From contig JAFWBF010000126.1 in assembly GCA_017507285.1 (NCBI GenBank), positions 1 to 21,311 on the forward strand: a stretch of DNA of 21,311 bases. The letters run 5' to 3'. The stretch comes from Bacteroidales bacterium. GTDB lineage: Bacteria > Bacteroidota > Bacteroidia > Bacteroidales > P3. Both the position numbers and the translations under genes were made by a program. The notes under the pieces were generated by a model that was given only the letters and a program-made list of their open reading frames with translations, had not been told where the DNA came from and searched no databases. How positions within the stretch are numbered: the first letter of the stretch is position 1; every line of letters starts with the position of its first letter. Of the stretch, positions 14,951 through 21,311 are shown in pieces.

Positions 14951-15841
14951 TTATTGTTCGTAGCCGAAACGTTTGAGTGCTCGTTCGCTATTACGCCAAT
15001 CTTTAAGTACTTTTACTTGTAAATCCAAAAAACATTTCTTGCCTGTAAATTCCTCTATGTCTTTTCGAGCTTCCATACCTATCTTTTTCAGGGCTTTGCC
15101 TTGATGGCCTATTATTATGCCCATTTGGCTTTCACGCTCTACGTATACGAATACAGAAATTCGGTCGATGTCTTCGCATTCTTGGTACGACTGTACAACC
15201 ACTTCTGTGCTATACGGTATTTCTTTTTGGTAATAAAGTAATATCTTCTCACGTATAATCTCGCTGACAAAGAAACGCATACTTTTGTCGGTCAACTCGT
15301 CTTTGGGAAAATAGGGTGGATTTTCGGGAAGTAGTTCTATAATCTTTTCAAATATCAGATTTATATTAAAACCTTCGGTGGCCGAAGCCGGTATTATTAT
15401 TGCATTGGGAATCTGATTTTGCCAATAAGCTATTTTGTCGGCTACGACACTTTGGTTACTTAAGTCAATTTTGTTGATTACTAATATTATTGGGATATTC
15501 GAAGCAATGATTTTTTGCAACACTTCTTGTCGTTTGAATGTTTCGCCAACTTCAGATACAAGGAGGAACAAATCAGCGTCCTTCAATGCTGAACTTACAA
15601 AGGTCATCATGCTTTCATGAAGCTTGTAGTGTGGGTTCACTATTCCGGGCGTGTCGGAGTATATGATTTGGAAATCCTCGCCATTCACTATGCCCATTAT
15701 CCTATGGCGTGTGGTTTGGGCTTTGGATGTGATGATTGAAAGTTTTTCGCCAACCAAGGCATTCATTAGTGTGCTTTTACCTACATTGGGGTTGCCTATG
15801 ATGTTTACAAATCCTGCTTTATGACGTTTTTCTTCTTCCAT
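14951..15841 (-). CDS. era: GTPase Era, 30S ribosome assembly factor
   Basis: A 296-aa protein of normal length for Era, which binds the 3' end of 16S rRNA and promotes 30S subunit maturation. The G domain shows G1 GNPNVGKS (16-23), switch I AQTTRHRI (41-48), G3 DTPG (63-66), G4 NKID (123-126) and G5 SAT (152-154). The C-terminal KH domain carries EVVVQSY, ISVFVYVERESQMGIIIGHQGKALKKIG (split at 228-255) and the closing VKVLKDWRNSERALKRFGY. All nucleotide-binding motifs are intact. It lies in the middle of the long minus-strand gene run, 61 bp after the redox protein gene and 12 bp before the permease. A TAAATTTTG-like element in that 61-bp gap is one base off the promoter consensus spacing. 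Confidence 0.97.
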   Translation of the reverse strand: MEEEKRHKAGFVNIIGNPNVGKSTLMNALVGEKLSIITSKAQTTRHRIMGIVNGEDFQIIYSDTPGIVNPHYKLHESMMTFVSSALKDADLFLLVSEVGETFKRQEVLQKIIASNIPIILVINKIDLSNQSVVADKIAYWQNQIPNAIIIPASATEGFNINLIFEKIIELLPENPPYFPKDELTDKSMRFFVSEIIREKILLYYQKEIPYSTEVVVQSYQECEDIDRISVFVYVERESQMGIIIGHQGKALKKIGMEARKDIEEFTGKKCFLDLQVKVLKDWRNSERALKRFGYEQ

Positions 15842-15902
15842 GATATACTATGTGCAAAATTTATAATTCTTATTTGTGTGTGGTGGTGTTATCTAGACCA
15901 CA

Positions 15903-16844
15903 TTATAAATCTGTATTACCGATAAAAAAATCTTTTATTACTCCTTCGTCAATACTGCGGTATTGGAATGCATGTATTATGGTGCCGTTGTCCAAGAGTA
16001 CCACTACCGGGAAGCGTCCGCGTGTAAGAGGTAAAAAATTATCAACTTCCATAAACATGGATAGCGTTGGTTTAGTGTCGGTTTCTTTATAGAATTTGTC
16101 TAAATTTGTTGTTTCACCACCAAACACTGTTATTATACTTGAAGTATCAATGTTCATGCGATGTTGCATTGTTTCCATCTTTCGGGCCGACAGCTTGCAG
16201 TATTTGCAGTTGGGGCTGTAGAAAGCCACAAGCTTTTTATCTTCTGCTATTCCCAAGGTATCCAATGGTCCATTGGGTTGGATGTATTCATTGAAGAGCT
16301 CCTCATTAATACTATATTTGGTAGCGGTTGGATAACTAACCATATTGTCGGGTGGCGAAACTATGAATACTGTTGCAAAAGTCAAAAGTACTACCGGCAA
16401 CAATATATACCACCGTGGGCGAAATTTGTATTCTTTTACGTTGCAACAAAATAACGTAGCTATGATAAATACAATATTTTTTATTATACTTTCGATGGGA
16501 TCGAATGCTACAAATTCGCCAAAACAATGGCAGTTATCGGTTCGTCCGATAAGTACAGCATAGACAAGGAATAATGTGAATACCATAAGGGTAAGCAATG
16601 TGAGTCGAATTGTATATTTGTTGTAAATATTGACCGAGAGGGCTATGCCTAATAGAAATTCGAAACCAATCACCAACCTTGCTGCAATGTAGGATAGACC
16701 TAAGCTTAGAATGTCGAAACTATAAACATATAGCTCAAACTTGTCGATATCGATTAACTTCGTCAATGCCGACACCAAAAACAATGCTCCTAGGAGCATT
16801 TTAACCGCAAACTTAGTATATCGGAGTGCTACTGTCGATTGCAT
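15903..16844 (-). CDS. MauE/DoxX-like membrane protein fused to a thioredoxin-like domain
   Basis: A 313-aa inner-membrane protein with an extracytoplasmic redox domain. The N-terminal half has four helices (about 13-30, 46-70, 80-99, 120-134), with NCHCFGEF (104-111) in the last loop. This CxCFG motif is typical of MauE-type redox-associated membrane proteins, where it is thought to relay electrons. A fifth helix (~146-163) anchors a thioredoxin-like domain (180-313) with the catalytic FYSPNCKYCKLSA (208-220, CxxC at 213-216) and a cis-Pro site, GRFPVVVLL (276-284). This architecture is known in Bacteroidota, but the substrates are unclear. Two small Cys-rich lipoproteins are encoded immediately upstream and are candidate substrates (inference). 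Confidence 0.85.
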   Translation of the reverse strand: MQSTVALRYTKFAVKMLLGALFLVSALTKLIDIDKFELYVYSFDILSLGLSYIAARLVIGFEFLLGIALSVNIYNKYTIRLTLLTLMVFTLFLVYAVLIGRTDNCHCFGEFVAFDPIESIIKNIVFIIATLFCCNVKEYKFRPRWYILLPVVLLTFATVFIVSPPDNMVSYPTATKYSINEELFNEYIQPNGPLDTLGIAEDKKLVAFYSPNCKYCKLSARKMETMQHRMNIDTSSIITVFGGETTNLDKFYKETDTKPTLSMFMEVDNFLPLTRGRFPVVVLLDNGTIIHAFQYRSIDEGVIKDFFIGNTDL

Positions 16845-16867
16845 ATCAAAGCATAAGAATCTGCCGG

Positions 16868-17065
16868 TTACTCTTCCAGGCAGTATTTGATTACTATTTC
16901 TTGTCCGTTATATATCTCCACTTGGTTTAGGAATTTACATTCCTCGGCAGTTTCATAGCTTACTTCGTTGTTGGGAAGGTAGCATTTACATTCTTTTTCC
17001 TTCGAGCAAGAATTTAGGCAACCTAACACTAATGCTACACATGCCATAATGTATAGTTTTTTCAT
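16868..17065 (-). CDS. Small Cys-rich lipoprotein
   Basis: A 65-aa protein with a lipoprotein signal peptide and lipobox LNSC (Cys20). The mature ~45 residues contain four further cysteines (26, 28, 43, 62), with ECKC six and eight residues after the lipidated Cys. That is high for so short a chain and suggests two disulfides or metal ligands. It shares the lipobox-x5-C-x-C layout with the lipoprotein encoded 35 bp upstream and lies 23 bp ahead of the thioredoxin-like membrane protein. I recognise no named family. The signal peptide and matching paralogue argue that it is a real gene. Confidence 0.7.
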   Translation of the reverse strand: MKKLYIMACVALVLGCLNSCSKEKECKCYLPNNEVSYETAEECKFLNQVEIYNGQEIVIKYCLEE

Positions 17066-17100
17066 TCCGTATCTAATAAATGTTATATTTTATTTTGTTG

Positions 17101-17334
17101 TTACAATTGTTCTTCATCAATCTTCACGCACTTTGGTTTCAAGTACTTATCGTAGTTATATTCCCATCCTTCGGGTAGAAAGTTATCACAAGTCATATCC
17201 TCAATGTGGAATATTTGTTTTATTATTGTGCCTTTAATGGGCGTTTTGTAACTACACTCGCAATATTCGTGTTTTGTACAAGAACTCAAGCATACCGCTC
17301 CCATTATCCCTATCAATAGCATTATTTTTTTCAT
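17101..17334 (-). CDS. Small Cys-rich lipoprotein, first gene of the long operon
   Basis: A 77-aa protein with signal peptide MKKIMLLIGIMGAVCL and lipobox LSSC (Cys19). The mature part has CEC (25, 27) at the same +6/+8 spacing from the lipidated Cys as the 65-aa paralogue, and two more cysteines (49, 69). An in-frame TTG three codons earlier is possible, but the ATG at 17334 gives a standard signal peptide. A promoter-like TATCTTTG lies 63 bp upstream. Function unknown. The position ahead of a redox membrane protein suggests a disulfide-bonded envelope protein (inference). Confidence 0.7.
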   Translation of the reverse strand: MKKIMLLIGIMGAVCLSSCTKHEYCECSYKTPIKGTIIKQIFHIEDMTCDNFLPEGWEYNYDKYLKPKCVKIDEEQL

Positions 17335-17396
17335 AACTATCAATATATGTTGTTGTTATCTAATATTTATTCTTTAATGTATACCTTTTGACGGTG

Positions 17397-17404
17397 CAAA
17401 GATA
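17397..17404 (-). promoter_or_regulatory. -7 element of a possible operon promoter
   Basis: On the minus strand TATCTTTG matches TAnnTTTG exactly and sits 63 bp before the first lipoprotein start. The nearest TTG (17421-17423) is only 16 bp upstream, shorter than the usual ~20, so the -33 element is uncertain. Confidence 0.5.
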
Positions 17405-17519
17405 CGATTTTTTCTTCAAACAACGAAATATTTTCTATCGATAACTGTGCGGTATGCCTTATTTTTTTTATATAACAAAATGATTTGTATTATTTTAATG
17501 TATAGAAAAAAACTTCCTG

Positions 17520-18050
17520 TCATTCGGCCTGTTTCACCCAATAAAGGTTGTCTATACTATATCCACGGCTTTCTATTTTGCTTAATAGAAAGTTTAAATC
17601 CTCCGTTTTCATTTTTGGAGTTCGACTCAATATCCATAGGTAGTCGCTACTTTTGGAGCCTACAAGGGCATAACTGTAATTGATAGTGTCGAGTTCTAAA
17701 ATGTTGTATTCGCTGTAGAAAATCCAAAAGAATGATACCTCTAGTTGTCCATCTCCATCAGCATTTTTACGCTCGCGTGCCTTACCTATTATTTCTTTGT
17801 ATCTACCGCCCAATGAATCCAGGTAACCGGAATTTTTTACTCTTATCATCCCGTCGTCCATCATCGAATATTCGGCTGTTACGCCTTCAAGGTTCTTTTC
17901 AAAATGATGTTCATAGCGGGCTATCTCGTACCAGCGGCCAAGGTAACGTTCCAAGTCTACGTGTTTAACAGTAGTTTTATTGATGTGACTTTCTGTGTCA
18001 CAAGCTGTAAAAAGCAATGCACTCATGATTATTAAATATAAACGTTTCAT
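17520..18050 (-). CDS. blc: Blc-type lipocalin lipoprotein
   Basis: A 176-aa lipoprotein of the bacterial lipocalin (Blc) family, small beta-barrels that bind fatty acids or lysophospholipids at the outer membrane. It has a signal peptide with lipobox FTAC (Cys17), the lipocalin first-strand motif LERYLGRWYEIARYEHHFEK (33-52) with the GxW core, VTAEYSMMDDGMIRVKNSGY (57-76), a GKARE segment, and YALVGS...DYLWILSRTP (127-145), matching the characteristic Blc strand pair. Length is typical. Its upstream region contains the degenerate 22-bp array (18104-18191), and no clear -7 box is visible on this strand. A membrane-repair role is known for relatives; here it is inferred. Confidence 0.93.
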   Translation of the reverse strand: MKRLYLIIMSALLFTACDTESHINKTTVKHVDLERYLGRWYEIARYEHHFEKNLEGVTAEYSMMDDGMIRVKNSGYLDSLGGRYKEIIGKARERKNADGDGQLEVSFFWIFYSEYNILELDTINYSYALVGSKSSDYLWILSRTPKMKTEDLNFLLSKIESRGYSIDNLYWVKQAE

Positions 18051-18103
18051 ATAATTTTTTTTCTATTGAAACGTTGTCTGTTGTCGATGGTTCAACACAT
18101 CGT

Positions 18104-18191
18104 AAAATTTAATCCCGATTCGGATGAATTTCCCTCGCGATCTAATTTTATCTCCCTCCCGATCCGGATAAATCTCCATCGTGATGTAGTT
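18104..18191. repeat. Degenerate 22-bp repeat array in the blc upstream region
   Basis: Four consecutive 22-bp frames (18104, 18126, 18148, 18170) align with the unit of the array at 10096-10207. The TCCCTC core recurs at 18131, 18153 and 18175 (as TCCATC) at exactly 22-bp steps. The GAT that ends the unit closes the first and third frames. The last frame is closest to the perfect unit (AAATCTCCATCGTGATGTAG), and the first is the most worn, with roughly half of its positions matching. Same orientation as the direct units at the other locus. Confidence 0.75.
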
Positions 18192-18489
18192 TTTTCTCTC
18201 TTTCTCGAGCCGTATTTCAAAACTTTCATTGCCGTCTAAATAGTCTTCGAGATGATTTTTTTTTGTGAAACCCCCATCCTTGATAATCATCTATTTATCT
18301 CGATAACTCGTTTATATCGGCGTGTTTTTTTTCAATAAGTGTTGTGTACACAAACATGTCGTTATTTGCGTTTAATGCCAAAGTATGATATGTGATGATT
18401 TCTTAAATTCTGATTGTACATTTGGAGATACTAATGGTCTCTGCTATCGAAATATAAATTTGCCTATAATACAGATAGAAAAAAAGTCG

Positions 18490-18497
18490 TATCTTTG
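18490..18497 (+). promoter_or_regulatory. -7 element upstream of the four-helix membrane protein gene
   Basis: TATCTTTG matches TAnnTTTG and lies 26 bp before the start codon. No TTG is found at the expected ~20 bp upstream, so promoter strength is uncertain. Confidence 0.5.
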
Positions 18498-18523
18498 CAA
18501 TATAAAATTATAACTATAATGAT

Positions 18524-19030
18524 ATGAAAGAATATATTAAAAAGATTGAAAGTCAAAGTGTTGTAGCTCTTGTTGTATCAGTTGTGGCATTTGTGTTGGC
18601 AGTGGCGGTGCAATGTTTGTATTTGTTTACCGACGTTATTGCAGCGCCCGACCTTGGTTATTGGACCATGTATGTGGCGGTGTCTTTGCCCGCTCTGGCA
18701 GCTTTGCTATACATAGTGGTCGTTCCTTATTCCAAGCACCATTATAGAAAAATGGCTGCCATGGCTTCGCTAAACGAAAAAGTCGAAGGCTATATATCGT
18801 TCCAATCACGCCTCAAAACCATTGTGATAGTGCTCTCAATATTAATGGCAGTAGTGGGTATATTGGTAAAGATGCAACTGATTATGCTTACATGTATGGC
18901 ATTGCTTGTAGAGATGTTGGTCTTCAGATGCATGATGGCCAATCCATATACCGTTAAGCAGAGGTTAAAACTCACTGCCGACGAGATGAATGAACTATAC
19001 GGCGAAGATTGGGAAGAACGTATAAAGTAA
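18524..19030 (+). CDS. Four-helix membrane protein of unknown function
   Basis: A 168-aa inner-membrane protein with four predicted helices (about 13-36, 46-68, 98-114, 117-136), a Lys/Arg-rich cytoplasmic loop between helices 2 and 3, and a charged C-terminal tail ending LTADEMNELYGEDWEERIK. No catalytic motif is visible and I recognise no family. A three-codon frame (ATGATATGA at 18519) overlaps the start codon. It has its own -7 element and is followed by mnmE after 29 bp, so it probably leads an operon with mnmE and the MATE transporter. Confidence 0.75.
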   Translation: MKEYIKKIESQSVVALVVSVVAFVLAVAVQCLYLFTDVIAAPDLGYWTMYVAVSLPALAALLYIVVVPYSKHHYRKMAAMASLNEKVEGYISFQSRLKTIVIVLSILMAVVGILVKMQLIMLTCMALLVEMLVFRCMMANPYTVKQRLKLTADEMNELYGEDWEERIK

Positions 19031-19059
19031 GTAACAAAATATAGTATATAGTGCAGGAG

Positions 19060-20457
19060 ATGATAGCAACAAGAAATAAAGAAACTATATGTGCCATATC
19101 CACTCCGCAGGGTGTGGGCGGAATAGCGGTTGTACGCATTTCGGGACGTGATGCAAAGGCTGTGTGCAACAAAGTGCTGCTCAGTTCAAAAGGAAATATG
19201 GTGGTGGAGTCTTTCGCACCAAACACGGCTCATTTCTGTTGCTTATATGATGGCGATAGGCTTATAGACGAGGTGGTGGTTACTTATTTTGAAAATCCCC
19301 GTTCGTATACCGGCGAGGATTGTATCGAAATATCGTGTCATGGGTCGCTATACGTTCAGCAGAAGGTGATGGAAGCCCTTGTGGCTGCCGGTGCTCGCCT
19401 TGCCGAGCCGGGCGAGTTTACCTTGAGGGGGTTTCTCAATGGCAAGTTCGACCTTTCGCAGGCCGAGGCTGTAGTCGACCTTATCGACTCTAACTCCGAG
19501 GCTTCGCATGGCTTGGCTATTCATCAGCTGAGGGGAGGATTTTCGAAAAGCATAGCCGACCTTCGTGAAAAGTTTGTAAACCTGGCTTCGCTTATGGAAT
19601 TGGAGCTCGATTTTAGCGACGAGGATGTGGAGTTTGCCGACCGTTCAGACCTTATGAATCTTTTAAATGAGATTGAAACGCAGGTAACAAGCCTTACCAA
19701 TTCGTTTCGTTTGGGCAACGCCGTAAAGAACGGTGTACCTGTAGCTATAGTGGGCAAGCCAAATGTGGGGAAATCTACACTCTTGAATGCTCTTCTTAAC
19801 GAAGACCGTGCCATAGTGTCGGACACTCCAGGCACCACTCGCGATACTATCGAAGACGCAGTAACCATCGAGGGTATTACTTTCCGGTTTATAGACACTG
19901 CCGGCATTCGCCAATCGGACAACGAGATTGAAAACTACGGAATAGAACGTACATACAAAGCCATCGACAAGGCTGCTGTAGTGCTATATATGTTTGATAT
20001 TACCAACACATCGCCTTCCGACTTGCAAGAGGTAATTAACCAACTGTCGGCTGCAGGCCGTCTTGACAACAAGCAACTGATATTGATAGCTAACAAGGCC
20101 GACCTTGTATCGGGTCAAGTATTCAATGACGCATTTGGAACAGGAGATACCCCTATATTTATATCGGCCAAAGAAAAGATGAACATCAACCGGATAACAC
20201 TCCGCCTTGTGGAAGGGGTGAAAGCCGGCCGCCAGATAGACAACACCCTACTTACCAATGCCCGCCATTACGAGGCTTTCCTTCATATATTGGAAGCTGT
20301 AAACTCTGTACGCGCCGGAATAGACTCTTCTTTGCCCGGCGACTTGCTGATGGTGGACGTCCGTCAAGCATTGTATTACCTTGGTCTGATTACCGGACAG
20401 GTAACTTCCGATGAGCTGTTGGGAAATATCTTCGGTCGTTTCTGTATCGGAAAGTAG
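19060..20457 (+). CDS. mnmE: tRNA modification GTPase MnmE
   Basis: A 465-aa protein that, with MnmG, installs the (carboxymethyl)aminomethyl group at C5 of wobble uridine 34 of certain tRNAs. The N-terminal tetrahydrofolate-binding domain has ICAISTPQGVGGIAVVRISG (split at 10-29), PRSYTGEDCIEISCHG (80-95) and AEPGEFTLRGFLNGKFDLSQAEAV (115-138). An inserted G domain carries GKPNVGKS (232-239), TPGTTRD (256-262), DTAG (279-282) and NKAD (345-348). The C-terminus is the canonical GRFCIGK with the conserved Cys462. A GTG nine bases upstream (19051) is an alternative start. The ATG at 19060 is preferred because family members begin close to this point. Cotranscription with the MATE gene 35 bp downstream is likely. 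Confidence 0.97.
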   Translation: MIATRNKETICAISTPQGVGGIAVVRISGRDAKAVCNKVLLSSKGNMVVESFAPNTAHFCCLYDGDRLIDEVVVTYFENPRSYTGEDCIEISCHGSLYVQQKVMEALVAAGARLAEPGEFTLRGFLNGKFDLSQAEAVVDLIDSNSEASHGLAIHQLRGGFSKSIADLREKFVNLASLMELELDFSDEDVEFADRSDLMNLLNEIETQVTSLTNSFRLGNAVKNGVPVAIVGKPNVGKSTLLNALLNEDRAIVSDTPGTTRDTIEDAVTIEGITFRFIDTAGIRQSDNEIENYGIERTYKAIDKAAVVLYMFDITNTSPSDLQEVINQLSAAGRLDNKQLILIANKADLVSGQVFNDAFGTGDTPIFISAKEKMNINRITLRLVEGVKAGRQIDNTLLTNARHYEAFLHILEAVNSVRAGIDSSLPGDLLMVDVRQALYYLGLITGQVTSDELLGNIFGRFCIGK

Positions 20458-20492
20458 GTGTTTAATCTGTAAAATATAGTATACTGCGACTT

Positions 20493-21311
20493 ATGGCTAA
20501 TTCTATTCAGCTTTCGGACCATTTCACCTACGGGCGACTTATTCGCTTTACGCTTCCAAGCATGGCCATGATGTTGTTTACGTCCATATATGTTATTGTG
20601 GATGGGTGGTTTGTGTCCAACTATGTAGGCAAAACCTCGTTTGCGGCTGTCAATCTGATATATCCTCTTATTCAAATATTAGGTTCGTTGGGCTTTATAG
20701 TAGGAGCCGGTGGTAGTGCTTTGGTGGCCAAGATTTTGGGCGAGGGCGATAAGCCCAAGGCTCGTAGTATCTTCACTCTGCTTGTCATACTCTCGGTGGT
20801 GATAGGGGTGGTTCTTGCTGCTTTTGGACAGTACTTTCTACGCGATGTGGCCATTGCTTTTGGTGCCGAAGGCGAACTGCTGGACAACTGTGTGTTGTAT
20901 GGTCGTATAGTGCTTTGCAGCCTCACTATGTTTGTGTTGCAAAATGTGTTTCAGTCGTTTTTCATCGTGGCCGAAAAGCCTTCGTTGGGTTTGGCGGTTA
21001 TGCTTATTGCCGGTGTGGGCAACATTGTTTTGGACTATGTGTTTATAGTGCTTTTGGGTATGGGCTTGAAGGGCGCGGCATTGGCCACGGCTATAAGTCA
21101 AACGGTTGGGGCGTTGCTACCTGTGGTGTATTTTGCTTTGCCCAACGGTAGTTTGCTTAGGTTTAGGCGGGCAGTGTTCAGCCTTAGAGCCATAGGACAA
21201 ACGTTTCTCAACGGTATGTCGGAGTTTATGAGCAACGTGTCGGCGTCGGTTATATCTATGCTTTACAACTATCAGCTGATGCGATATATAGGCGAGGACG
21301 GGGTGGCAGCC
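20493..21311 (+). CDS. MATE family multidrug/sodium efflux transporter, 3'-partial
   Basis: The frame opens with MANSIQLSDHFTYGRLIRFTLPSM (split at 1-24) and runs without a stop for 273 codons to the window edge, so it is truncated here. About seven membrane helices are visible. The N-terminal MATE features are LPSMAMMLFTSIYVIVDGWFV (in 21-41), GAGGSALVAKILGEGDKPKAR (in 71-92), and the AEKPSLGLAVMLIAGVGNIVLDYVFI stretch (162-187) with the family's NIVLDY core. It resembles the MepA/DinF-type branch that exports cationic compounds in exchange for Na+ or H+. The substrate is unknown. It lies 35 bp after mnmE and is probably the third gene of that operon. Confidence 0.9.
   Translation, partial: MANSIQLSDHFTYGRLIRFTLPSMAMMLFTSIYVIVDGWFVSNYVGKTSFAAVNLIYPLIQILGSLGFIVGAGGSALVAKILGEGDKPKARSIFTLLVILSVVIGVVLAAFGQYFLRDVAIAFGAEGELLDNCVLYGRIVLCSLTMFVLQNVFQSFFIVAEKPSLGLAVMLIAGVGNIVLDYVFIVLLGMGLKGAALATAISQTVGALLPVVYFALPNGSLLRFRRAVFSLRAIGQTFLNGMSEFMSNVSASVISMLYNYQLMRYIGEDGVAA

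Larger units (their letters stand above)
18051..18523. other. Divergent gene-free region between blc and the membrane protein
   Basis: It contains the degenerate 22-bp array and, on the plus strand, three exact TAnnTTTG elements (18417-18424, 18455-18462, 18490-18497). A 75-codon minus-strand open frame (18063-18290) overlaps the array. Its repeat-derived part changes frame between units, so I do not call it a gene. No tRNA or other RNA gene is evident. Confidence 0.5.

Noticed and set aside
18063..18290. 75-codon minus-strand open frame upstream of blc
   Set aside because: Its second half is the 22-bp repeat array, whose period is not a multiple of three, so successive units are read in different frames. 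There is no signal peptide, domain or promoter.

Overview
The window looks like chromosomal DNA from a Bacteroidota, most likely Bacteroidales. Three things point there. There are clear -7 elements of the form TAnnTTTG (one with a TTG about 20 bp upstream). Signal peptides are often followed by Q at +1, and one lipoprotein carries an acidic export tag. The gene families are also typical: an energy-transducing TonB with a YP-type C-terminal domain, a MauE/DoxX-thioredoxin fusion, a PepSY-like lipoprotein and an AMP nucleosidase of about 258 aa. The content is mainly core and housekeeping; I see no transposase, integrase, phage gene, CRISPR array or tRNA.

Layout. 1-4171 (+): four exported proteins of unknown function, including two tandem paralogous outer-membrane-type proteins; the first gene enters from the left edge. 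4172-4621: no gene, but a terminator, a large inverted repeat and a promoter for the aminotransferase at 4622-5824 (+). A strong two-way terminator at 5867-5900 separates this from a long minus-strand stretch: ABC-F ATPase, TonB, PepSY-like surface lipoprotein and AroQ (5939-9864). 9961-10407 has no gene and holds back-to-back hairpins and a striking 22-bp tandem repeat array with one inverted unit.

10408-17334 (-) is a tightly packed run of nine genes. In transcription order: two small Cys-rich lipoproteins, a MauE/DoxX-thioredoxin protein, Era GTPase, MlaE- and MlaF-like lipid-transport ABC subunits, AMP nucleosidase, an ABC-2 permease and a tRNA-dihydrouridine synthase. Gaps are at most 61 bp and two junctions overlap, so it may be one transcript. 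A Blc-type lipocalin lipoprotein (17520-18050, -) follows. The divergent region 18051-18523 holds a second, degenerate copy of the 22-bp array. 18524 to the right edge (+): a four-helix membrane protein, MnmE and the N-terminal part of a MATE transporter, closely spaced.

Functional themes are RNA modification and translation (MnmE, Dus, Era, ABC-F), envelope homeostasis (TonB, MlaEF, lipocalin, lipoproteins, redox protein) and central metabolism (AroQ, aminotransferase, AMP nucleosidase). The least explained elements are the two phase-locked 22-bp repeat arrays, the paired Cys-rich lipoproteins next to a redox protein, and the exported cluster at the left edge.
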